This document shows positions 48,301-59,084 of a stretch of DNA of 64,000 nucleotides, piece by piece. Location of the stretch: the NCBI GenBank assembly GCA_018902385.1, contig JABSSW010000018.1:310001-374000 (forward strand). The letters run 5' to 3'. The position numbers and the translations under genes were made by a program. The stretch is from Physcia stellaris. Lineage: Eukaryota; Ascomycota; Lecanoromycetes; Caliciales; Physciaceae. Below the pieces are notes generated by a model. The model saw nothing but the letters and a program-made list of their open reading frames with translations. It did no database searches and had not been told where the DNA came from. Every line of letters begins with the position of its first letter. The stretch's first letter is position 1.

Positions 48301-51300
48301 AAAAACTCAAAAATATTTGAAAAATAATTTTCAAAAAAATTTCATCGTATTCAATCAAATAACATACGTTTCGTTCGTTTTATTTGCAATCAAATCAAAT
48401 GATCAATTACGTTTGTGTGTGAATTATCGACGACTTAATCACATCACGAAACGCAATCGATATTTCATTTTTCTGATTGAAAAAATTCTAGCTAAAATGC
48501 AAAATTGCAAATATTTGATCAAGCTGAATATTATATCGATTTTCAACAAACTTCGAATGAGTGAAAAAAATGAAAAATTCATTACATTCGTTATTTTCAT
48601 GAAATCGTACAAATATCGAATATTATTTTTCGAATTGATCAACGAATTCGCGAGTTGACAACATTACATGAACGATTTGTTGTTCAATTTTTTGAACGAT
48701 TTTTGTCAAATTTATTTAGATGATATTTTCATTTACAGCAAATTCAAAAAAGAGCATATCGTTCACGTTCGTAAAATGTTGAAAAAATTCAAAAAAATCG
48801 AATTACAAATGAATATTGAGAAATACGAATTTTTCAAAAAAAAAAAATGACATTTTTGAACGTCATATTATCGATGAATGATTTTCGCATGAATTCGAAA
48901 AAATAAAAATCATTATCAATTGAAAACGCTTTACAAATTTGAAAAAATGCAAATTTTCGTGAATTTCGTCAATTTTTACAGACGATTCATTCGTGACTTT
49001 TCGAAAAAAGTTCGAATTTTCATTCGAATGATCAAGAAATTCGTGAATTTCGAATGAATTGTTGAAATCGAAAAAATTTTCAATTTTTTTCAAAAAAACG
49101 ATGATCGAAATTTTCATATTACGACATTACGATCGAATCAAACAAATCATTTTGAAAATTGATTTTTCTGATTACGTCAATGCGAAAATATTATTTCAAT
49201 ACGACGACGAAAAAATTTTGCATTTCGTTGTTTTTTATAATCGCAACATGATTTCAATCGAATGCAATTACGAAATTTATGACAAAAAATTGCTGATCAT
49301 TATTCGTTGTTTAAAACATTGACGTTTTGAATTTGAAAACATTGAAAAATCGATCAAAATTTTCATCGATCACAAAAATCTGAAAATTTTCATGACGTCA
49401 AAAAAACTAATTTTTCGTCAAATTCGTTGAGCAGAAATTTTTTCGAAATTCAATATTGTCATTCAATTTCAATTCGAAATTCAGAACGTTAAAACAGATA
49501 TTTTGATTCGTATGTTTGATTCACGATCAAAAAACGATATTGACGAACGACATCAATATCGAAAACAAATACTGTTTATTTCGAAACGATTCGAAATTCA
49601 CGCGATAAAAATTGACGAATTTATTTATGAACGAATTTTGTTGTCAACAGAATTGACGATGATTGCGCGATTTATCGTGAAATCATCGAACAAAATTTCA
49701 TTTCAATGAATGAAATCGATTTACGAAATTGCATTGAAAAAAACGACGTTTTGTATCGAGAAAATCGATTCTGAATGTTCGTCGATACTTTTTTATTCGT
49801 TAATTTTCTCAAAAAAATTTATGAATTTTTTGTTTCGAGACATTCAAATTTTAATCGCATGAAAAATTTTATACGTCGCGATTATTATTGATTCAACATG
49901 CGCAAAACGATTCGTCGATACGTACGTAATTGTCATGAATATCAACGCACGAAAATTTTCAAAAATCGCAAAAACGATTTATTTATTTTTTGATTATATT
50001 TTTGCAACGTTGAATCGACATATTAATGAATTTCATTATCGAATTGTTCGACGTTCACGATCATAATGTCATATGCACGATAATTGACAAATTAATAAAA
50101 AACGTTATTACGTGTTTTGTATCGTCGACGACGAAAATATCAATGTTGAAATCACGATCAAAATATTTATCAATTACGTATTTCGTACACATGAATTATT
50201 TTTTTCGATAACGTTTGATCGAAATTTTCAATTCATATCGTTCGTTTGACAAATATTTTGTCGAATTCTCGACATCAAATGTAAATTTTTCATCGTTTTT
50301 CATTCAGAAATCGATGAACAAATCGAAAAAATCAATCAAAATATCGAAAAACAATTGCGACAATATTGCAATTACATGCAAAACGATTGAAACGTTTAAT
50401 TATTTATAATCGAATTTGCAAACAACAACGCAATATTTGCAACAACAAAATTATTTTCATTTTTCATCAATAAAGATTTTCATTTTCGTATAAATTTTTC
50501 ATCAAATTTTATCTCGTATGTTACAACGAGAAAGCGACTTTTAATCGTCAAAACAAAAAATATTATCGACACGATGCAAAATATTTTCAATTACGTACGA
50601 GAACATGCAGAAATGATTCAAAAGCGTATAACAATTCAAGTCAACAAACATCGAAAAATCGTAAAATACGTCGAGAAAAATTTCGTTTTTTTCGATCGAC
50701 GAAACATCAAAACGATCAAATCGTTTGACAAATTCGATGACAAAAAATTAAATTTTTACAAAATATTACAACGTATGAGCAATTTATATCGATTCGAATT
50801 GTTTGAAATCATGCATATTTACGATGTGTTTCATTGTTAATTTTTGCGCAAAATTTTCGTGATTCGTTCGAAAATCAAATCAATAATTTTTTTGATTTTG
50901 TCATAATCAACGAAAATTTCGAATGAAAAATGAACGATATTTTGAAATTTCGATATCATTACAATCGTTTTCAATATCGTGTCAATTGATCGAGTTGATC
51001 GCATAATCGAACATGATATTATGTCGACAACGAAAAATTCGATAATGTTCGCGACATGATGAACGATTTTCATCGCATTCATTTCACGATTGCAAATTCA
51101 AAATCGTTCAAAACGTTGATTTCAATATTTCAAAACGTCGTTAACGAATCAAATTTTTCAGCGAATCGTCGTCGTTTTCGAAAAAAATCGTCATGTTGAC
51201 ATTAATCGAAATTACATTCGATTAAAATTTGAAAATTTCGAATTCAATACATTCATTTCGATTTTATTTTCGCAACATTCACGCAATTTCTAGTTTTCGT

Positions 51301-51559
51301 TATCGTTTCGATGTTATTTACAATCAAAATTTACGTCGCATAAAGAATGAATCGTGTCAAAAACATTTTCAAAAATTGTTGTCAAATTTTATCGAACTTT
51401 GAAACAATAACGAAATATCTGAAAATGAAAAATGATGATCGTGAAATTTTTGAATTTTGCAAACATTCAAATCAGTCAACAAAATTTTCAACAAAATTTT
51501 TCAATTTCGAAATAACAACGAATCGTCAAAACGACGTTCGCGAAAAAAAAAAAAAAATA

Positions 51560-51784
51560 ATGTTACGAACATGTTTGACAAATAAATTTGACAAATAAAT
51601 AATTGATATGATATGTAATCGAACAGCGAATTATGCTTTAATTTTACGTTGAAATTAACGTGATTTAAAATTTGACGTCGCACATTGTTTGCAATTTCAA
51701 CATTTTGTATTTATTTGTTTTTGCAAACTTATTGTTTTCGTTTAGTTAATCAATAATACGTTTATTCAAACACGACTCATGATA
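51560..51784 (+). repeat. 3' LTR of the Ty3/gypsy element
   Basis: Same start and end as the 5' LTR, followed at once by the second TCGTA. It is preceded by an A-rich purine tract (A-run at about 51543-51556) that fits a polypurine tract after mutation. Confidence 0.88.
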
Positions 51785-54700
51785 TCGTACGAAAAAACGC
51801 GTTGAAAATTGATAAATTTGTCATCGTCAATGTCAACGAAACGAAAAAAACAAATTATTAATTCGCAAAAAACACGTTTATCGTCGTTCGATTTTCAATT
51901 TCGAACGACGACGTTTCGTCGATTTTTCGACAAAAATTTCAACGATTTTTACAATCGTTTCAACGACGATTGTGACAATTTTCAAATCATCGAAAATTGC
52001 ATCAAATCGAATTGCAAATTCGTTTATATTTGTTTCATATGTCAACAATCAAATCACGACGAAACAACGTGTTTTATTCGTCGTCGATTTTGATTCGTGC
52101 GAAAAAAAAAAAATTCGTCGCGAATTTCGAAATCGTTTCTTTTTTCATGACATAAAAATATTTTTTTTTTTTGATATAAATTTTCGAAAACTTTTCATAT
52201 GATATTGCATCAAATGACGAGAAAAAATTGAAAATCGAAAATTCGTTGATTCATGATGATTGAAAAACAATGTTGCGTTTTCATTTCGATAAATTTTTCG
52301 TCAAAATTTTTTTGCGTATAATTCGTTTCGATGCGAAAATAAATTACGAAAATTTTTCACAATGTTTTATATCGAAAAATCACGTTTCGATCGAAAAAAT
52401 TTTTGACGTTTTTATCGTCGATATACAAAAACAATTAACGTTGAATAAATTGTTGATCGTGAAATCACAATTGAAAACAAATTCGTACATATGTTTTTCG
52501 TTGAAATTGATATCGAAAAACGATAAAAATTGAAAACGAATTTATTATTTTTCGTATTTTGCAAATTCGTCAATTAATTATTATATACGCAAAAAATATG
52601 ATGTTTTCGAATATATCGTTATAAACGAAATTATAATCGCAATAATGCGACAAAATTATCACGTTCAAATATTCAAAAAAAATTTTATTGATGTTTTCAA
52701 ACATGTATCGTTGATCGTATCGATTCGTTAAATGTTCGATTTTTATTGATTAAATGTTTATTATTTGAAATTGTTTTTATTTTTCGAATTGCGCACGACG
52801 TTTTTTTTATTCGATTTGTTCAATAAAATTTTCAATTACATATTCATCAAATTGTTTCGATGTGTTTCACAATTTATCATTATTTCGATAATTTTTTTTT
52901 CGTGTTGTCATTCGACGCAAACACGAAATTGTACAAAAAATTATGAATTCATATTTGCGAAAAATTGAATTTTCGCATCAATGCAAAAAAAAAACAATCA
53001 AATATCGTGATGTCGTTTTTGAACATCGAATTGAATTCAAATTTTATGAAAATCAAATTATTTGCTAATAAATTCGAACGCGTCAAAAAATTGATTTATG
53101 ACGTCAATAACGAATTTTTCAATTCGATTAATTATCAAAAATTCGATAAATTCGTTGATTTTTTTTTTGCGCGAAAATGATTGTGTTTGAAAAAAATTTT
53201 TTTGATTTCGTTTTACAAAATTTTCGATTCGAAAACACGATTAATACACATCAACGATGACATGCGAACGAATTTGATTTGATAAATCGAATTTTTATCG
53301 CAATAAAACGAAATCAAAATGATACGAAAATTTGAAACACGTTTCGAATGTTTGATGTGAATCGACGTTTCAAAAAAATGAAACATTGATGATTATCGAA
53401 TTCGTTATCGACGTGATTTTTTTGACGAAATATTCAATTAACGTTTCATCATTCGAAATCGCAAAAAAAAACGAAACATACAAATCAAAAAAATGCAAAT
53501 CGTTTTGCACGTCATGCGTATTTGATTCGAAAATTTCAACGATTGCGAATTTATCGTTTATTGTAACAATCAAACAATTTGCGAAAATTTACGTTCAAAC
53601 ATCATGCGAAATTTTGTCATGAAAAATTTACGCAAAATCATGATGTTGTTGATCGTTCATGACATCGAAATTCACGTCGTTTGAATCGAATTCAAAAAAA
53701 ATCGTTTTGTTGATTTGTTGTCACGAAATAAATATGATATTATTGCTAACGAATTTGAACAATTAATTTATTTGACATTTTGATTTCAAATTTTTTTCGT
53801 AATTTATATGCGATTCGAAATTCGTTCGAAAATTGATACGCAAAATGTTTTTTGTTCAAAAAAACGACGAATCACATTTAATGAAATTTGATTTTCAATA
53901 CGCGTCACAATTATGATATTGCGATAAATAATTACAAACGACATTGTTCGACGAAATTGATTGCGTTGAATTTTTAATCGATTAACGAATAAATATTACA
54001 TCATTGAATAATTTTCATGAACATAAATCGTTTGAAATTCAAAATTATCAAAACATATATCGATGCATTGAAATCTGCACATATTAATCGCGATTATTCA
54101 AATTTTTCGATTTTCAACTCGTCGTTATTGCAACGTCATATACGCGAAATAAAGAAAAAATATCAAAAAAACGATCGTCGAGAGCGTAAATTCATTACTC
54201 GTGATATTTTGTTGAAATTGTTAACAAAATTCAATATCAATATCAAATAAAACGTCACGATGCACGTTGTTTTTTGCTTGATTTTCGCAAATTTTTTTCG
54301 TGTAAAAAAATTTACGTATAAAACGAACGAACAAAACGAATTCGATTTTGTTCAATGACACGTTATTCGCTTTTTCGTTGTTTTATAAATCGATTTTTTG
54401 AAATTGATTTTATTTTTTTTTTTAAAATGAATTTTTTCGTCACGACGTTATCATTATTATTGTTGCAACGAGCGATGCGAATTGTTTTGTCAATTTTTGC
54501 GTTATTTTTTCATTAAATATTTTGCAACAACGAATACGTTATTGTTCGAAATTAAATTATACAAATTTTTCAATGCACAAATGATCACGAATGTGTTACG
54601 CAAAAAATTTTGTATCGTTGAAAAACGTGAACATTATTCAAAACATTTTTTTCGTCGAAAAATCGTTACAAAAATCAAAATTCAAAACGTTATCGAAATC

Positions 54701-54872
54701 ATGATTCAAATGTTGAATCGTTGATCGTTCAATTCGTATTTGTTATACATTGACGTCAATAAAACAATCAAATTAATTGTTTTTCGATGTTTTCAAATTT
54801 TTCGAATTCGTTGAACGCACGTCGTTTTGTTTGCAACGATTTTCGTCGCGCGACGTTGTTTTGAAATTTGAA

Positions 54873-54993
54873 AATTAATCGACGATATTATTGTTCAACA
54901 AAATTTTTGTTGTGAATGTTTTTTTGCATAAACGATGTTCGTTGATCGAATCAATCATCAAAATTTTTATACAAAAATTTTCAAAAACATTAA
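54873..54993 (+). repeat. Split direct repeat copy B1
   Basis: 121 bp, from AATTAATCGACG to AACATTAA, matching B2 at 55215-55335 at the same length with only about six differences by eye, all or nearly all transitions. It abuts A2 directly. Confidence 0.88.
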
Positions 54994-55142
54994 TTCGATT
55001 TGTTGAACAAAAATGTTGATACAAAAAAAACGCATAAAAATTCAATCGTCAAAAAAATTGTTCGAATTTTTTGTTCGTTATATTGCAAACGATCGTTCAT
55101 TGTTTTTTTTTTTGTTTTTCATTGTTTCGAAACGTTTGTTTT
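54994..55142 (+). repeat. Split direct repeat copy A2
   Basis: Homologous to A1 at the left end of the outer element. Shared anchors are CAATCGTCA, CGTTATATTGCA and CATTG-T(n)-GTTTTTCAT. It is much more mutated than A1. Confidence 0.82.
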
Positions 55143-55214
55143 TTCGTTCATTCGTTTTTGAAAAATCGTTTTATGTACATATTATTTCATAATTCGATCG
55201 CGATAAATAAAAAA

Positions 55215-55335
55215 AATTAATCGACGATGTTATTGTTCAACAAAATTTTTGTTGTGAATGTTTTTTTGCATAAACGATGTTCGCTGATCGAATCAATCAT
55301 CAAAATTTTTATACAGAAGTTTTCAGAAACATTAA
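55215..55335 (+). repeat. Split direct repeat copy B2 (right end of outer element)
   Basis: Copy of B1. Its last about 60 bases regain CpT and ApG dinucleotides, marking the right edge of the mutated block. About 70 bp of unique AT-rich sequence separate it from A2. Confidence 0.88.
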
Positions 55336-56518
55336 CGCTACTGAATAACATTTTTCGTTCATTTTTCAGTTCTGACTCGTAACGCAATTTTTCAGTTTTG
55401 AAGAATTTTGCAAACGAACATTTATTTTTCTTAATAGATTTGATCAGTTTGTTGTTGAGCTTTTCTGACAATCTGAGTTGTGTGGTAAGTCAGTAGTATG
55501 TAATAGTAAAATGATCGATTTCATTCGATCATATATCCCTGCTCATTAATTGAAAAGACTGATGGATGGAAAAGTAATATTGTTGTGAATGTTATATCAA
55601 GTAACTCTCTCTACCTCAGAAGAAAACAGCCAGTTAAACTACGTCTTCGAGAATGCTGATGTGATTCGTGAGACGCTGATGCAATTCGAAAGAATCTAAT
55701 GATGTTCAACGGTAAAATCACGAAAGCCAAGCATCATATTTTCTCCAAGCCTTGGTATCGGATAGAAATTTTTGGGACATCTTCGAGACTTGGACTGCGG
55801 AGCGTTTAATGTTTTACCTATAGCAGCATGTTCTAGTCTTGTGTATAAGTCTGAACATGCGTACCAGTGATGAAAATTATCTGTTGACAAGCACTTTCCC
55901 ATGGTCTGGTAGTAAGTAGTGCTAGTTTTGTTGAATGCACGGACAAATCTACGATTACCCGACTTGGGACTGAATCAAAAATTGATGCCATCTTCACCGA
56001 GATGCACAATTCATGGGAATCCTCGGCATCGAAAATTTTCATCTTTCCCCTCGCCCCGCGAACATCCAAAAGCTTCAACTTATTCAAAACAGATGATTCT
56101 GTTTCAAAAAATGATATTATTTACATTACATTCTTGTTATCACGGCGATCTCATTTTATGAATTTGATACATTATTGAATGTGTTGTAATTGATTGAAAA
56201 GAAACATTGGAGGAGGAATTTGAGTACACAATTTTTAAGCTCAATGTAACGTCGAGTAGCTCAATCTAGGGAAGGGTAACACCATCCATTCCACCAATCC
56301 CCGCTCTGCCATAGTTCAGTTTGTTCGCTCTGGGATGATTTGAAGCCTAACACTCTTGCTGGGGGACTTCAGCTGTGTTGGGGGGTCCCTTCAGTAATCG
56401 GCAAGAACGACAGGCACGCTTGGTGTGCGACAGGAGAGGGAACCACAAATATTCATCACTGCATGCAGGGAGAGAGGGACAACAACTCGAGCATATGAGT
56501 TACTAGAGAAAAGATCGT
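55336..56518. other. 1.2-kb intergenic region right of the transposon block
   Basis: Base composition returns to normal. The short frames at 55696-56161 have no recognisable content. The stretch 56391-56518 may hold an alternative last exon of the secreted-protein gene, as a frame there ends at 56391 with protein-like sequence (SLHAVMNICGSLSCRTPSVP). Confidence 0.4.
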
Positions 56519-57028
56519 TCATGTCAATACTAGTCCAGACGAACTCGATACAGACGACCCCCTTTCCATTATCATCAACCACCATGTTTTCCTGCATTCA
56601 GTAAAGACGGAGAGATACACGGCTGTGCGCTTCAAAGAAAGCCAAAAGGGTCCGCCTATTCCAGCACCGACGACGACGCCGCTACTAGAGTCTTGCATAT
56701 TGTGCAGAATAGACGGGGACGTCCAATTATCGCTTGGCCCTGCAGTAAAGCAAATGCATAGCGCTGCGCATCCCAAAGCGCAGGTGATGAATATACTCAT
56801 TTCCCAGTATCCTCGCCTAATATACCATTGATAATTTTAAGGAGTTCATCAAGATATTGTTGTCGCTTGAGCCTAGAGTAAGGCAAAGGCATTAGCGCTG
56901 CGCATCCCAAGGGGCAGGGGATGAACCTACAGATCCTCTCCAGGACTTCCTGGAGAAGCGAGAGGTGCTGCGAACACAGCGATGGGAGCCGCCGCCAGAA
57001 GGACTACGAGGAGGCTGTTCAAAAGCAT
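56519..57028 (-). CDS. Small secreted protein with Kex2-type site
   Basis: Three exons (56931-57028, 56826-56872, 56519-56739) with introns of 58 and 86 nt give 121 residues. Residues 1-20 are a textbook signal peptide (MLLNSLLVVLLAAAPIAVFA). A short Pro-rich propeptide (APLASPGSPGEDLL) ends in Lys-Arg at 35-36, a Kex2 processing site. QQYLDELLKIING follows, and a second Lys-Arg is at 85-86. This is the layout of secreted fungal peptides or small effectors; no family is recognised. The C terminus is uncertain: the frame ends at 56519, but an alternative splice using the AG before about 56594 would lead to a frame ending at 56391 with two cysteines. The 3' parts of both introns are near copies of each other, reflecting a tandem duplication. 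Start choice rests on the signal peptide. Confidence 0.6.
56742..56932 (-). repeat. Direct repeat shared by two neighbouring introns
   Basis: Copies at about 56742-56797 and 56877-56932 share GCGCTGCGCATCCCAA and the flanking GATGAA and GCA(A/G)-rich blocks, 135 bp apart. Each copy covers most of an intron of the secreted-protein gene, including its 3' splice site. The exon bases after each copy also match in part (CAAGCGA). Confidence 0.85.
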
Positions 57029-58162
57029 GGTGAGAGCGTCGTCGATTGTTCTAGGTAGTATCTTGAAGGAGGTGCGAGTGAGAGGCTGCTGATGACTTGA
57101 TGCGGATGTTGCAACAGAGAAATCCTTGTGCGAAGGATGGGCACTCTTATATACGCGATGAGGGTTTGTGTGGCAAAGCCAGAATTCAGGTCTCAAGTCA
57201 CGCGAGTTTGTGGTGGCATCTTCGCAGGAACGATGCTGACGTTGTCGATATTCCTCTTACGGATATTGAGATTTTTGAAATAGTCGGTCACTTTTAGTCG
57301 AGGTGTACAAGATTAGTTAGTCTGCACTCGGAGCTCGTCGGACGTTATGAATCACGTGATTTTGAGCAATCTCCACAACGTTTCTTGGAGTCTAGAATCG
57401 CACCTTAACCGGATGTAAAGGTTGATCATCAGAACATGTTCTTTACCTGGACGCCATTAGATCAGCAGGTTACACACCATCTCAAGGAACTAGTTTCTCT
57501 TCTAGCGGTCTCAGGGTCAAGATGATGACAAGATGGATGATCGAGGCGTCAAATCCACCGATGAAGGTGCCTCGGTTCCTATGAATGGGAATAGGAAGGT
57601 GTTCACGATGCGACGTGATAGGAGGTTCAAAAAGCCAGTGCCGATGTCGCGAAGCCACACAAGCATCACATGAACTCACCAGAATGTATTCTCCAGGAAC
57701 GATCAACCCTCCAGGTAGCGTTACCACCGATCACCCCACAGGACCGAACACCATCTCTTCGGGATCCCCAGACGCCATGTATTCTTCAGTGTCGATCGGA
57801 CGGGAGATCTCGGTGTTTTGACGATCATCTGAGACTGCTGTAAAGGGGGGGCCGATGACATCAATACCATACATTGAAGAAGTCGCCACGAGATGCAGCA
57901 GGGGGAGGGGGGGCGGCCCATAGCTGTTCCAAGGACGGAAATTTGATTGGAACAGAGTGTATAATGAGGAGAGACTGCGATCCATCCCCTATATTTGCTT
58001 GGAGATGATCACGAGACCTTGATCGTCGAGCTGTCCATCCCGTACCATCAAATATGGTAGGAAGCGAACAAATAGACCGTGAAGCTGGTGGGTAGTTGGG
58101 AGTCGGGCTGCATGTGGAGAACTTTATGTAAGAGGTTAAGGCCACACGTGGTATGACGCATA
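57029..58162. other. 1.1-kb intergenic region
   Basis: It holds the promoter of the secreted-protein gene (minus strand, just right of 57028). The minus frames at 57482-58166 may contain decayed 3' sequence of the CorA-like gene, but I could not recognise its missing membrane segments there. Confidence 0.35.
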
Positions 58163-59084
58163 TCAAAGTATTAGGGGCAAGCTCGAAAAGGCTACTCTCA
58201 GATCTCCTGCGCAGTGCGCTTTGATTGAGTACATAGTATCAAGAATGTCTCTCAGGGTCTGGACTTTGTCGAAGCCTTGAGCAAGACCGGCCACAGTCTT
58301 TAGATCAGTAGTCATCGCCGGATCTTTCTAGCGGCTGATTAGCAGATATCACTTTTTCTCATACACAAGACTCACAATCTGTTGGAATTTTACACCCCAG
58401 TAATTCAAGCACCAACGCCAATTTGAGACATACGAAGCGAACGATATCACGTGGATTTGCTGTGGAGCGCCCGCAATGGATGAAAGTGTCTCTTGACAAG
58501 CATTCGGTTCGCTAAAGAAAGAAAGCTGCTTCTCCAGCATGCTATGTTCCAGCGGATTGATCAAGATGTACAGATCACATCGGATCAAAGCTGAGTGATG
58601 GTGATAAATGCCAGTTTGCCTAATCGACCAAGGCAGGCTGCGCGGCCTACGATTTTCCTCGGCGTACCGAAGCTGATAACTCATATCTGACCACCATTAA
58701 CAGAGTCAATGGTATCGCGAAGGCCTCTTACCATAGGCTCCACTTAGATGATGAGACATGGAGAAATTTGTAACACCAGTATCCCCTACTTTAATACCAC
58801 CCGCGAATGAGAAGAGAACTGACAGGAATGAAGGATCGACTTCGTATCGTACCATTCGCGTTATTCGTAGAGGCGGCGCTGAATTTGGGGAATGTATTGA
58901 CCTGGAAGCATTGGCCAGCGCAAGAACGACCCCGGAGACGTCGGTGGGATACATACAGTATACTTATTCTCGGCAAGTGTTCATCAGTTTCGCCTAGCAT
59001 CTGCTCCACAGCGACGGCTAGGTCTAGGACTTTTTGTTCGCACCAGAATTTCCCTAGACTGACAGTCAACGTCTGCTTTAGCAT
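58163..59084 (-). pseudogene. Truncated fungal CorA-like domain protein
   Basis: Four exons (58964-59084, 58732-58878, 58376-58686, 58163-58327) with GT-AG introns of 85, 45, 48 nt read as one 247-residue frame. The middle matches the fungal CorA-like domain: PPLRITRMVRYEVDPSFLSV, then SYQLRYAEENRRPRSLPWSI, RQTGIYHHHS, SFASYVSNWRWCLNYWG and VQTLRDILDTM. Full-length relatives are about 450-600 residues and continue into a long helix and two C-terminal membrane segments with a GxN-like loop. Here the frame stops before those, so ion transport is not expected. Upstream, sequence with the feel of the missing N-terminal domain (YDLKERDGKSVRVAL) lies out of frame at about 59090-59150. Together this suggests a decaying copy, though a short functional isoform cannot be excluded. 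Confidence 0.6.

Larger units (their letters stand above)
45078..51784 (+). mobile_element. Ty3/gypsy LTR retrotransposon; fossil, nested in the outer element
   Basis: LTRs of about 225 bp bound a 6.7-kb element flanked by the 5-bp target duplication TCGTA (45073-45077 and 51785-51789). The order of parts is that of Metaviridae: a Gag-like region with a CCHC knuckle near 46885-46925, aspartic protease (about 47020-47300), reverse transcriptase (about 48320-48850, with the YLDDIFIYS catalytic box), RNase H (about 49060-49400) and integrase (about 49800-50840). Integrase after RNase H separates it from copia. A chromodomain could not be made out. All coding parts are heavily interrupted, so it is dead. 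The LTRs differ at about 13 of 225 sites, almost all transitions in the CpT context, so the figure reflects the mutation process rather than insertion age. Confidence 0.92.
43898..55335 (+). mobile_element. Tyrosine-recombinase retroelement, DIRS order, Ngaro/PAT-like; fossil, interrupted by an LTR element
   Basis: This is the outer element of a nest, about 4.7 kb without its insertion. Its ends are a split direct repeat in the order A1 (43898-44049), coding part, B1 (54873-54993), A2 (54994-55142), B2 (55215-55335). This is the known layout of Ngaro and PAT elements. Recognisable parts, left to right: a CX2CX4HX4C zinc knuckle near 52040-52080, a piece with the feel of reverse transcriptase/RNase H (about 52270-53180), and a tyrosine recombinase (about 54017-54760) whose two conserved boxes are still visible. 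Such elements insert by recombination and usually make no target duplication; I see none. The element is thoroughly broken with many interruptions in every part. Its age cannot be read from divergence because nearly all change is C-to-T or G-to-A in one sequence context. Confidence 0.72.

Noticed and set aside
44010-55310. Dozens of 60-130-codon frames in the AT-rich block as genes
   Set aside because: Their composition (Phe, Lys, Asn, Ile, Arg rich) follows from the mutated sequence. The recognisable pieces belong to retroelement fossils. None is a host gene.
44010-55310. Classical CpA-to-TpA RIP as the explanation
   Set aside because: CpA and TpG remain plentiful in the block while CpT, CpC, ApG and GpG are nearly gone, the opposite of the Neurospora pattern.
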